From Candidatus Gastranaerophilales bacterium (lineage in GTDB: Bacteria > Cyanobacteriota > Vampirovibrionia > Gastranaerophilales > Gastranaerophilaceae), in assembly GCA_944323145.1 (NCBI GenBank), contig CALURJ010000007.1, forward strand, positions 17,076 through 81,075: DNA of 64,000 bases, given 5' to 3'. The notes under the pieces are model-generated. The model saw nothing but the letters and a program-made list of their open reading frames with translations, did not search any database and was not told the DNA's origin. Shown here piece after piece: positions 57,955 to 64,000 of this stretch (position 1 is the stretch's first letter; every line of letters begins with the position of its first letter). The position numbers and the translations under genes are program-made.

Positions 57955-59304
57955 ATGAAAAACTTTTTAAAATTTTTATTTAGTGTGGTTGTATTATTTG
58001 TTATAATACTGCCTGCGTTTGCTGCGCATCAGAAACTTTCAAAGGAGGATAAGGCAATGATTATTAATAAATTAAATACATCATCCCTTGTTGTGTATAA
58101 AGACGGAAATACCCAGGAGTTTGTTCAATCCGGTATAGAACCGCTTTTAATCTATCTTGATGACAGCGATTTTAAAGGCGCTCGGGTCTTTGACCGAATA
58201 GTAGGCAGGGCTGCGGCTTATCTTTATGTATACGGTAATGCGGATTATGTTTATGCGGATACAATATCAAAGCCCGCAATAGAAATTCTGAAGAAAAACA
58301 AAATTAAGTATGAGGCAAAAAATATTGTTGAGGAAATTCAGAATAAGGATAAAACTGACATGTGCCCGTTTGAAAAGTTAACCCAAAATGCTGAAAGCCC
58401 TGCGCAGGCTTACGGGTTGATTTATAAAAAAATGCATCCGGATACAGCCGTCGTTTATTTCACTCCTGCCATTACCTCTGATAATCTTGTTAGAATATAT
58501 AAAACTCTCGGTAAAAATTTGAGCGGGAATGTTGCAGTAAAAGTTCATTCGGGAGAGCCGGGCGGACATAATTTTTTACAGCCTGAGTTTATGAAAGAAC
58601 TTGTACACTATTTAAATGGTACAATAGTCGAATGCAATACGGCTTATGAGGGTAGAAGAAACACAACGGAAGAACATAAAAAGGCTATTGCAGAACATGG
58701 CTTTGATAAGATTGCTAAAGTAGATATTATGGACTCTGAAGGGCAGATGGAACTGCCTGTTCCTGACGGAAAGCAGATAAAGGTTAATTATGTAGGGTCT
58801 CATTTAAAAAATTATGATTCAATGCTTGTTTTATCCCATTTTAAAGGACATCAGATGGGCGGATTTGGCGGAGCATTGAAAAATATGTCTATCGGTATAG
58901 CATCATCTTACGGCAAGGCTTATATTCATGGGGCAGGAAAACCTGAAAATATTTGGACTTGCGAGCAAGATAAATTTTTAGAATCAATGGCTGATGCCGA
59001 TAAATCCGTTATGGATTATATGAAAGGTAATATAACATTTATAAATGTTATGAGCAGGATGTCGATTGACTGCGACTGCAACAACAATCCTGCCGAGCCG
59101 GAAATTGCGGATATCGGAATTTTAGCCTCAGATGATCCTGTTGCATTAGATCAGGCCTGTGTTGATCTTGTTTATAATTCCAAAGATCCGGGTAAAGCCT
59201 CTTTAATTAAAAGAATGGAACAAATGCACGGTATTCATATCGTTGAGGCAGCGGCAGATCTTGGGGTTGGTGTTAGAAAATATAAACTGATTGATATAAA
59301 ATAA
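57955..59304 (+). CDS. Secreted DUF1893-DUF362 fusion
   Basis: 449 aa from ATG 57955 with AGGAG eight bases upstream. Signal peptide about 1-23 (VVVLFVIILPAFAA), a DUF1893 domain at about 35-140 (SSLVVYKDGNTQEF, RVFDRIVGRAAAYLYVY), then DUF362 at about 150-449 (AVKVHSGEPGGHNFLQPE, GGFGGALKNMSIGIAS, SDDPVALDQACVDLVY). Both domains usually occur in cytoplasmic single-domain proteins. Redox or metal-related role is suspected for DUF362, which is often linked to Fe-S proteins. Ends at a strong terminator. Confidence 0.87.
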   Translation: MKNFLKFLFSVVVLFVIILPAFAAHQKLSKEDKAMIINKLNTSSLVVYKDGNTQEFVQSGIEPLLIYLDDSDFKGARVFDRIVGRAAAYLYVYGNADYVYADTISKPAIEILKKNKIKYEAKNIVEEIQNKDKTDMCPFEKLTQNAESPAQAYGLIYKKMHPDTAVVYFTPAITSDNLVRIYKTLGKNLSGNVAVKVHSGEPGGHNFLQPEFMKELVHYLNGTIVECNTAYEGRRNTTEEHKKAIAEHGFDKIAKVDIMDSEGQMELPVPDGKQIKVNYVGSHLKNYDSMLVLSHFKGHQMGGFGGALKNMSIGIASSYGKAYIHGAGKPENIWTCEQDKFLESMADADKSVMDYMKGNITFINVMSRMSIDCDCNNNPAEPEIADIGILASDDPVALDQACVDLVYNSKDPGKASLIKRMEQMHGIHIVEAAADLGVGVRKYKLIDIK

Positions 59305-59318
59305 AAAGTCAAAAATAA

Positions 59319-59352
59319 AAAAATCCGCCGAATTGATAAGGCGGATTTTTTT
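59319..59352 (+). terminator. Terminator after the DUF1893-DUF362 gene
   Basis: AAAAATCCGCC (59319-59329) pairs with GGCGGATTTTT (59340-59350), followed by more Ts. A-rich on the other side, so it may also serve the convergent alpha/beta hydrolase gene. Confidence 0.92.
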
Positions 59353-59367
59353 TATAAAAACTAATTA

Positions 59368-60243
59368 TCAGACAACTAAAGTTCCGACTGCATTTTCTGT
59401 AATTCCCAGAATTGTTGAAGCATATTCATTATGCTTGTTGTAGAAAACATGTGAAGCATCAGGAACGACAATTACTTTGTTGGCTTCGGGATGTTTACAG
59501 CAGGAATTAATTTTTTCCATAAATCCTTTAGGGTCTCCGTCTGCCATACTGTCTTTCCCGCCGATAACAAAGGCTCCGTTAATTTTAATGGATGCGAGTG
59601 ATTCACTGCTTCCTTCACCGCTTATTACCGGACAATTTTTTAAATGTTGTGCATTGTGGAAATTAAGCACTGTTTCTGCACACATCGGAGAAAAGCCGCC
59701 GAATACATAAGGCAGAATATCTTTATTTCTTCCTTCTGAAACGAACTGTTTAGCAGTTTCAAGACATTTATCAAGATTAGGCATAACCTTCCACCAGTAA
59801 CCTAGATCAACGGGCGATGTAACTATAAAGTAGTCGACAAAATTGTCGGGAGTGCTGCCTAAATAATCAATAATTTTATTAGAACCAAGTGAGTGTCCCG
59901 CAAGAATTATGTTTTTAAATCCAAGTTCTTTTGCGTATTTCACATAAGCTTCCACATCTTCATATACAAGGTTAAAATCATCGAATACAACTCCTGTATA
60001 TACCTGTTCATGATTTTTTAAGTCGGAATATGCAATCATTGAAAAGGCATCCATAGCATGTCCGGCAATAAATGCAATATTATTGGCGCTTAATAAATCT
60101 CCTGTTGCAGGCAGCAAATCATTTTGGAATACGTTGCTGCAAATTCCGCTCATCATAATTACAACGGTGTCCATACTGTTATCTCCCCACATTGCACCTT
60201 TTAATTCAAGACCTCTCGGGGTATTTACTCTTATTATTTCCAT
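59368..60243 (-). CDS. Alpha/beta hydrolase
   Basis: 291 aa. Nucleophile elbow AGHSLGSNK at about residues 114-122, GGKDSMADGDPKG with the likely acid, and DASHVFYNKH with the catalytic His. Resembles DUF1749-type hydrolases. No signal peptide. AAGGAG precedes the ATG. Divergent from lysR at 60364, which might control it (inference). Confidence 0.85.
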   Translation of the reverse strand: MEIIRVNTPRGLELKGAMWGDNSMDTVVIMMSGICSNVFQNDLLPATGDLLSANNIAFIAGHAMDAFSMIAYSDLKNHEQVYTGVVFDDFNLVYEDVEAYVKYAKELGFKNIILAGHSLGSNKIIDYLGSTPDNFVDYFIVTSPVDLGYWWKVMPNLDKCLETAKQFVSEGRNKDILPYVFGGFSPMCAETVLNFHNAQHLKNCPVISGEGSSESLASIKINGAFVIGGKDSMADGDPKGFMEKINSCCKHPEANKVIVVPDASHVFYNKHNEYASTILGITENAVGTLVV

Positions 60244-60328
60244 CAGATATTCTCCTTTTTTCTTTCTATCTTAATTATTTACCATATTAATAAAATAGCA
60301 AATGCTTATATTACATAATTAAAAATAC

Positions 60329-60357
60329 TTGACAGGCATATCTTGGAAATGTATTAT
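60329..60357 (+). promoter_or_regulatory. lysR promoter, leaderless
   Basis: TTGACA (60329-60334), 17-base spacer, TATTAT (60352-60357), six bases before ATG 60364. No Shine-Dalgarno. Confidence 0.75.
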
Positions 60358-60363
60358 TATTCT

Positions 60364-61254
60364 ATGGAATTTCGGGTGTTAAGATATTTTTTAACTGTTG
60401 TAAGAGAAGGCAGTATAACCGGAGCGGCAAATTCTCTTCATTTAACCCAGCCTACTTTGTCCAGACAGCTTCAGGATCTGGAAAAAGAATTGGGACAAAA
60501 ACTTTTAATTCGCGGAAAAACACGTGTCACGCTTACTCCCGAGGGTATGATGCTTAGAAAGCGTGCGGAAGAAATAGTTGATATGGTGGAAAAAACAGAG
60601 GCTGAGTTTAATTCTATTAATGAAATTATCGGCGGAGATATTTATATCGGATGCGGCGAAACAGAATCAATGAAGTATATTGCGCAGGTTATGAAAGATC
60701 TTCAAGAAGGATATCCGGACATAAAATTTCATATACACAGCGGAAATGCCGAAGATGTAACAGAAAAGCTTGATAAAGGCCTTTTGGATTTTGGTGTATT
60801 AATTCAACCTATAGATCTGGCAAAATATGATACGATAACTCTTCCCCAAAAAGATGTTTGGGGTGTTATAATGCGCAAGGACAGCCCGCTTGCCAAACAG
60901 GATGTTATAACACTTGAAGATTTGGCAGACAAACCAATTATAGCCTCAAGGCAGATGTCAAAAAAATATTCTGCTGACAGCGGATTTTTAGACTGGTTTG
61001 GTGATACTTTTGAAAAATTGAATATTGTCGCAACATACAATCTTGTGTATAATGCTGCGATTATGGTAGAAACGGGACTGGGTTATGCCGTTACTCTGGA
61101 TAAACTTGTGAATACAACAAAAAATTCAGGAATTTGTTTCAGACCACTCAGTCCCAAACTTGAGTCGGGACTTGATATAGTCTGGAAAAAATATCAGATA
61201 TTTTCACCTGCGTCAAAACTATTTTTGGATATGTTATATAAAAAATTTAATTAG
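60364..61254 (+). CDS. LysR-family transcriptional regulator
   Basis: 296 aa. Winged helix 1-60 (MEFRVLRYFLTVVREGSITG, LHLTQPTLSRQLQDLEKELG) and a periplasmic-binding-protein-like effector domain (about 90-296). A frame from 60343 begins inside the -10 region and is rejected. Transcribed between the divergent hydrolase and the convergent flavoprotein at 61251; the latter overlaps its stop by 4 bases. Target genes are probably these neighbours. Confidence 0.93.
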   Translation: MEFRVLRYFLTVVREGSITGAANSLHLTQPTLSRQLQDLEKELGQKLLIRGKTRVTLTPEGMMLRKRAEEIVDMVEKTEAEFNSINEIIGGDIYIGCGETESMKYIAQVMKDLQEGYPDIKFHIHSGNAEDVTEKLDKGLLDFGVLIQPIDLAKYDTITLPQKDVWGVIMRKDSPLAKQDVITLEDLADKPIIASRQMSKKYSADSGFLDWFGDTFEKLNIVATYNLVYNAAIMVETGLGYAVTLDKLVNTTKNSGICFRPLSPKLESGLDIVWKKYQIFSPASKLFLDMLYKKFN

Positions 61255-61790
61255 ATGTTTTTCCCAAGATTGTAAGCTTTTTCAAGCAATTGTTTTTGGG
61301 CTTCTACTTCTGCCGGTTCGTTAACTCCGCCGCCGCTTAAGTAGCCGCAAAGTTTTACCCCGTTAAAGCAGGCAATCCAACCGTTTATCCCGTTTATAAC
61401 CGGTTTTATAGCGTCTTCCCCGTCTGCTGAAGTTGTTATAAGATAGACTTCTCTGAACTTATAATCTCTTGCAAAAAGTGCATTGGCTCTGTCAATCATT
61501 GTTTTCATTTGTCCGCTCATTTCGTAATAATAAACAGGTGTTGCCCATACTATTACATCAGCATTCATAATTTTTTCGGTAATTGCATTGGCATCATCAT
61601 TTATTACACAATGCCCCAGTTTTTGACAGGCAAGGCAGCCTTTACAAAATTGTATATTTTTATCCTTTAAAGTTACAAATTCAACGTTATGCCCTGCATC
61701 TTTTGCGCCTTTTGCTGTTTCTCCGGCAAGAATTTCCGAATTGCTGTTATTTCTCAAACTTGTTGAAATAATTAATACATTTTTTCCCAT
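61251..61790 (-). CDS. NADPH-dependent FMN reductase / Fe-S flavoprotein
   Basis: 179 aa from ATG 61790, seven bases after GAGG. FMN loop IISTSLRNNSNSEIL, ATPVYYYEMSGQMK and the Cys cluster FCKGCLACQKLGHC. Same family as the 48680 protein, sharing the CxxC..C layout, with a shorter C-terminus. Probable role in anaerobic redox balance. Confidence 0.9.
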   Translation of the reverse strand: MGKNVLIISTSLRNNSNSEILAGETAKGAKDAGHNVEFVTLKDKNIQFCKGCLACQKLGHCVINDDANAITEKIMNADVIVWATPVYYYEMSGQMKTMIDRANALFARDYKFREVYLITTSADGEDAIKPVINGINGWIACFNGVKLCGYLSGGGVNEPAEVEAQKQLLEKAYNLGKNI

Positions 61791-62008
61791 TTTTTTACCT
61801 CTTATACAAAAATTCAAAATATTTTTCTACAATGGAAGTTTATCAAATTTAAAAAAAATAGCAAATACTTATTTGTAATATTAAATATTCATTATTTGAA
61901 TAACTTATTTTAATCTATCGTATAAAAAATTTTTAAAGGCCGCTCTCTTTAATACGGAGAACAGCGGATTTAAGCCTGAAGGAAAGGAACAAGATATAAT
62001 TTTAAACG

Positions 62009-62038
62009 TTGACGAATATTGAGACTAGATGATATAAT
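62009..62038 (+). promoter_or_regulatory. Promoter of the MuF-like gene
   Basis: TTGACG (62009-62014), 18-base spacer, TATAAT (62033-62038). The transcript would start near 62045 and enter the hairpin at 62059 within 15 bases. The gap 61818-62008 is AT-rich with a GC-richer foldable stretch (about 61938-61976, CCGCT/AGCGG) and no gene. Confidence 0.65.
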
Positions 62039-62058
62039 ATATATACAATTAAATAAAT

Positions 62059-62114
62059 AAAAAAGAGTAAGGTAAGATAATTAAATTATAAATTTTCTGC
62101 CTTACTCTTTTTTT
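62059..62114 (+). terminator. Terminator-like hairpin between promoter and MuF-like gene
   Basis: AAAAAAGAGTAAGG (62059-62072) pairs perfectly with CCTTACTCTTTTTT (62100-62113); the loop is 27 bases and seven Ts end it. It is 40 bases upstream of the ATG at 62154 and downstream of the promoter, the position of an attenuator. Confidence 0.75.
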
Positions 62115-62153
62115 ATCAGATTTAAGAAAATAAGAATTAAAGGAGAAATGTAA

Positions 62154-63272
62154 ATGGCAAATTTAAAAAACAAACTTTTACAAGCATTGCAAAACGGCAA
62201 AAATTTAGAAACAATTTTAAATGATTTATCAAAAAGTCAGGAAAATTTATTAAAGAATCATTCAAATCCGGTATTTAATAATAAAGATAAAAATAAAATA
62301 CTGAAACAATATACAAATTTACAAAATATTGCTCAATCTTTGTATCGTTATAATGCATTAAATCAGAATAATATTGAATCTGATTTTGAAAGGGCAGATA
62401 TAGAAAATACGGTATTAAAAGGTGGAATCAGTTATAACAAATACGTTTGGCGTTCTGAAAACGGAGAACATAGCTGTGATGTTTGTAAATCTTTGGACGG
62501 GAAAGTTTTTGATTTTTATGACGAAGTACCTGAACGCCCTCACCCGAATTGCAGGTGTACGGTTGAGGTTGTTGATGAGGATGAATCAAAATCGCAAATC
62601 CCTGATGATGATGAGCCGTGTGATACAATAGATAAAATTGAAGCTTTGATTAGTGATATTGAAGGGAATATAAAAGAAACAGAAAATCTTTTATCTGAAG
62701 TTGAAATTGATGTACAAGATTTAGAAAATGATGCCTTAAGAGTACAAAACTTAATACAATATGCAAACAATATCCTGGAAAATTTGAGTGACGAATACGG
62801 AAAACATTTACCGAATTGTGAAAATAATGTTAATAGTGATTATGCATATATGTATGCTAAAAGAGCAGAATGGCAAACATTATTGCATGATGTTTTAGGT
62901 TTGTTAAATCCTATTAGGGCATTTTTAAATACGCTTAGAATTTTTATATCAAATTATATAGAGCTTTTGTATCATGCATATCGTTTGAATGAACATGAAA
63001 TGGATAAATATTACCACTCAAAAGCTAATTGTGAGGCTGCACAAGAAATGGGCATTATTGGTGAAAAATCTGCAACATTATTGAGTAATTTAAAAGAGAA
63101 ATATGACCAGTATACATATGTTTATACTCATAAAGCAACTGTTGAAGAAGCAATTGCAGACTCAGAAAGGGATCAAGTTGCAAACAGGTTAGGCAGAGAA
63201 AGAGGGCGTAAGTATCCTTACTGTGATTGTTCAATTTTGATGCATGATTTATTGCCTGATTATAAAAAATAA
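62154..63272 (+). CDS. Orphan MuF-like (phage head morphogenesis domain) protein
   Basis: 372 aa. Residues 97-140 carry the phage Mu gpF-type motif: Cys108-x2-Cys111, then PHPNCRC with His130, Cys133 and Cys135. Residues 150-310 are acidic and form long coiled coils (KIEALISDIEGNIKETENLL). The C-terminal 50 residues, ending around RGRKYPYCDCSILMHD, do not match anything I know. AAAGGAG precedes the ATG. No capsid, portal or terminase genes are nearby. MuF domains also head polymorphic toxins, so an effector role is possible. Confidence 0.78.
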   Translation: MANLKNKLLQALQNGKNLETILNDLSKSQENLLKNHSNPVFNNKDKNKILKQYTNLQNIAQSLYRYNALNQNNIESDFERADIENTVLKGGISYNKYVWRSENGEHSCDVCKSLDGKVFDFYDEVPERPHPNCRCTVEVVDEDESKSQIPDDDEPCDTIDKIEALISDIEGNIKETENLLSEVEIDVQDLENDALRVQNLIQYANNILENLSDEYGKHLPNCENNVNSDYAYMYAKRAEWQTLLHDVLGLLNPIRAFLNTLRIFISNYIELLYHAYRLNEHEMDKYYHSKANCEAAQEMGIIGEKSATLLSNLKEKYDQYTYVYTHKATVEEAIADSERDQVANRLGRERGRKYPYCDCSILMHDLLPDYKK

Positions 63273-63278
63273 TAATTT

Positions 63279-63539
63279 CTAAAATAACGGATGAGAAATA
63301 TAAAGAACAAAATAGACAATAAATATCAAAATGCATATAGATATTACATAAATATTTGTTCGTATAAAGACCGGCAGCCACAGACTTATTAACGTTATTA
63401 TTGATAAAATTCTAAAGAATATGGTATCCTTAATCATAAAATATTCTGCATTAGATAGTATTGAGGTTATAATTAAAGTGAAAAATATTGAAAATATTAT
63501 ATTAGTAACTTTGTAAATAACTTTAAAAATTATATTCAT
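63279..63539 (-). CDS. Small hydrophobic membrane protein
   Basis: 86 residues with about three hydrophobic helices (IIFSIFFTLIITSIL, IISLWLPVFI-like, ISICILIFIVYFVLYI). TATAAT (63551-63546) ends six bases before the ATG and there is no ribosome site, the same geometry as the other leaderless genes. Stop at 63279 is 6 bases from the MuF-like stop. Convergent. AT-rich chance frames of this size occur, so confidence is limited. Confidence 0.5.
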   Translation of the reverse strand: MNIIFKVIYKVTNIIFSIFFTLIITSILSNAEYFMIKDTIFFRILSIITLISLWLPVFIRTNIYVISICILIFIVYFVLYISHPLF

Positions 63540-63643
63540 ATTTATATTATAAAATATAGTCAGTATAATACATTAATAATATTTCCATTTTTAATTTTTT
63601 TGACGATTTTAATTATTTTATCTGCACCTCGAAAAAATGAAAA

Positions 63644-63747
63644 AGAGAATTTTTGCAGGAAAAGTTTGAAAAGTTGCGAAAATTTGATGAGAAAAATTCT
63701 CTATAAAAAATCACATGCTAAAAACCGCCCACACAGGGCGGTTTTTC
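63644..63747 (+). ncRNA. Candidate structured RNA with terminator
   Basis: AGAGAATTTTT (63644-63654) pairs perfectly with AAAAATTCTCT (63692-63702). After an 17-base linker comes an intrinsic terminator, AAAAACCGCCC/GGGCGGTTTTT (63720-63746). TTGACG at 63600 has no convincing -10 partner. No coding frame of note. Could be a small RNA or just a terminated 3' end. Confidence 0.35.
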
Positions 63748-63907
63748 AATTTTGTATCTGCACTGATTCTCAGTTTCCGGACTAAAAAACGGATATTGTA
63801 GTCCACAGAGCAAAAGGCTCTGAATAATTTCACTGATAATACCAAATTTACAGTGTATTTTTAGAAATCTACAGGGAAATATCAGAAATATTGATGTAGC
63901 ATAGCCG
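63748..63907. other. Intergenic stretch with short hairpins
   Basis: Contains GGACTA/TAGTCC (63779-63804), CAGAGC-AAAAG-GCTCTG (63806-63822), and CTACA/TGTAG (63869-63899). These could be the 3' end of the partial minus-strand gene's transcript. No gene seen. Confidence 0.4.
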
Positions 63908-64000
63908 CTATACAGAGCTTTTTGTTTTTATATAGTTTTCAATAGGTTCATATTGATGATAAGCTAATGCTTGAACTAGTTCTAATTTAACTTCTTCTTT
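63908..64000 (-). CDS. C-terminal end of a gene continuing beyond the window
   Basis: On the minus strand the frame is open from base 64000 for 30 codons to a TAG at 63910-63908. The visible tail contains EEVKLELVQALAYHQYEP and ends KTKSSV. Too short to assign a family; composition is that of a normal soluble protein. Confidence 0.5.
   Translation of the reverse strand, partial: KEEVKLELVQALAYHQYEPIENYIKTKSSV

Noticed and set aside
61938..62000. SRP RNA-like GGAAGGAA segment
   Set aside because: Only a loose similarity to the SRP apical motif; flanking bases do not fold into the required hairpin.
62154..63272. Prophage
   Set aside because: Only one phage-like domain; no integrase, terminase, portal or tail genes and no attachment repeats were seen.

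Overview
The window is 64 kb of AT-rich, densely coded bacterial chromosome with no rRNA, tRNA or CRISPR that I can find. Gene content indicates a diderm, LPS-making bacterium: Kdo enzymes KdsD/KdsC, LapA-like, AsmA-like, TolC-like and EmrAB components, lipoprotein signal peptidase and UppP. The low GC, the mixture of cyanobacterial-type housekeeping with MurT and CoaX, and several lineage-looking hypothetical families fit a non-photosynthetic relative of Cyanobacteria (Vampirovibrionia/Melainabacteria, Gastranaerophilales). That placement is an inference from family recall, not a phylogeny.

Layout. 1-7 kb: end of a hypothetical membrane-protein gene, then HEAT-repeat/queC/DUF366/SPOR operon, surE, a candidate small RNA, and serine dehydratase sdaAB-sdaAA. 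7-9.6 kb: coaX and rex embedded among dispersed palindromic repeats and a 459-bp element with perfect 21-bp terminal inverted repeats. 9.6-16.4 kb: murT-pdxJ, a YtxH/DUF948 cluster, lapA-like, rluD-like, lspA. 16.4-28 kb: leuS, the murC-murB-ddl-ftsQ-nadE wall/NAD cluster, rpmI-rplT, yajQ. 28-36 kb: the most unusual part, a prepilin fused to YadA-type head repeats and a phage-tailspike S74 chaperone, then panD and a three-gene operon of two large unknown membrane proteins with a GH13 enzyme. 36-45.5 kb: uppP-queD-kdsC-kdsD, an ion transporter, and a MarR-controlled EmrAB/TolC-type efflux set. 45.5-64 kb: accessory metabolism: radical SAM protein, GalP-like transporter, Zn/Cd ATPase with ArsR regulator, WG-repeat and AsmA-like proteins, truncated TspO, DUF1893-DUF362 fusion, LysR, flavoproteins, and an orphan MuF-like protein behind a terminator-like hairpin.

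Cross-cutting observations. At least seven genes (rex, the 15.5 kb NTF2-like protein, the radical SAM gene, arsR, the WG gene, lysR, a small membrane protein; perhaps also tspO and 45564) carry a -10 hexamer ending exactly six bases before the ATG and no Shine-Dalgarno, predicting leaderless mRNAs. The rest have ordinary AGGAG-type sites. Intrinsic terminators are numerous and economical: several sit inside the 3' end of a convergent gene, and one three-armed structure at 27.94 kb can terminate both directions. ArsR-type operators lie inside the 18-bp promoter spacers of both divergent promoters at 51.2 kb.
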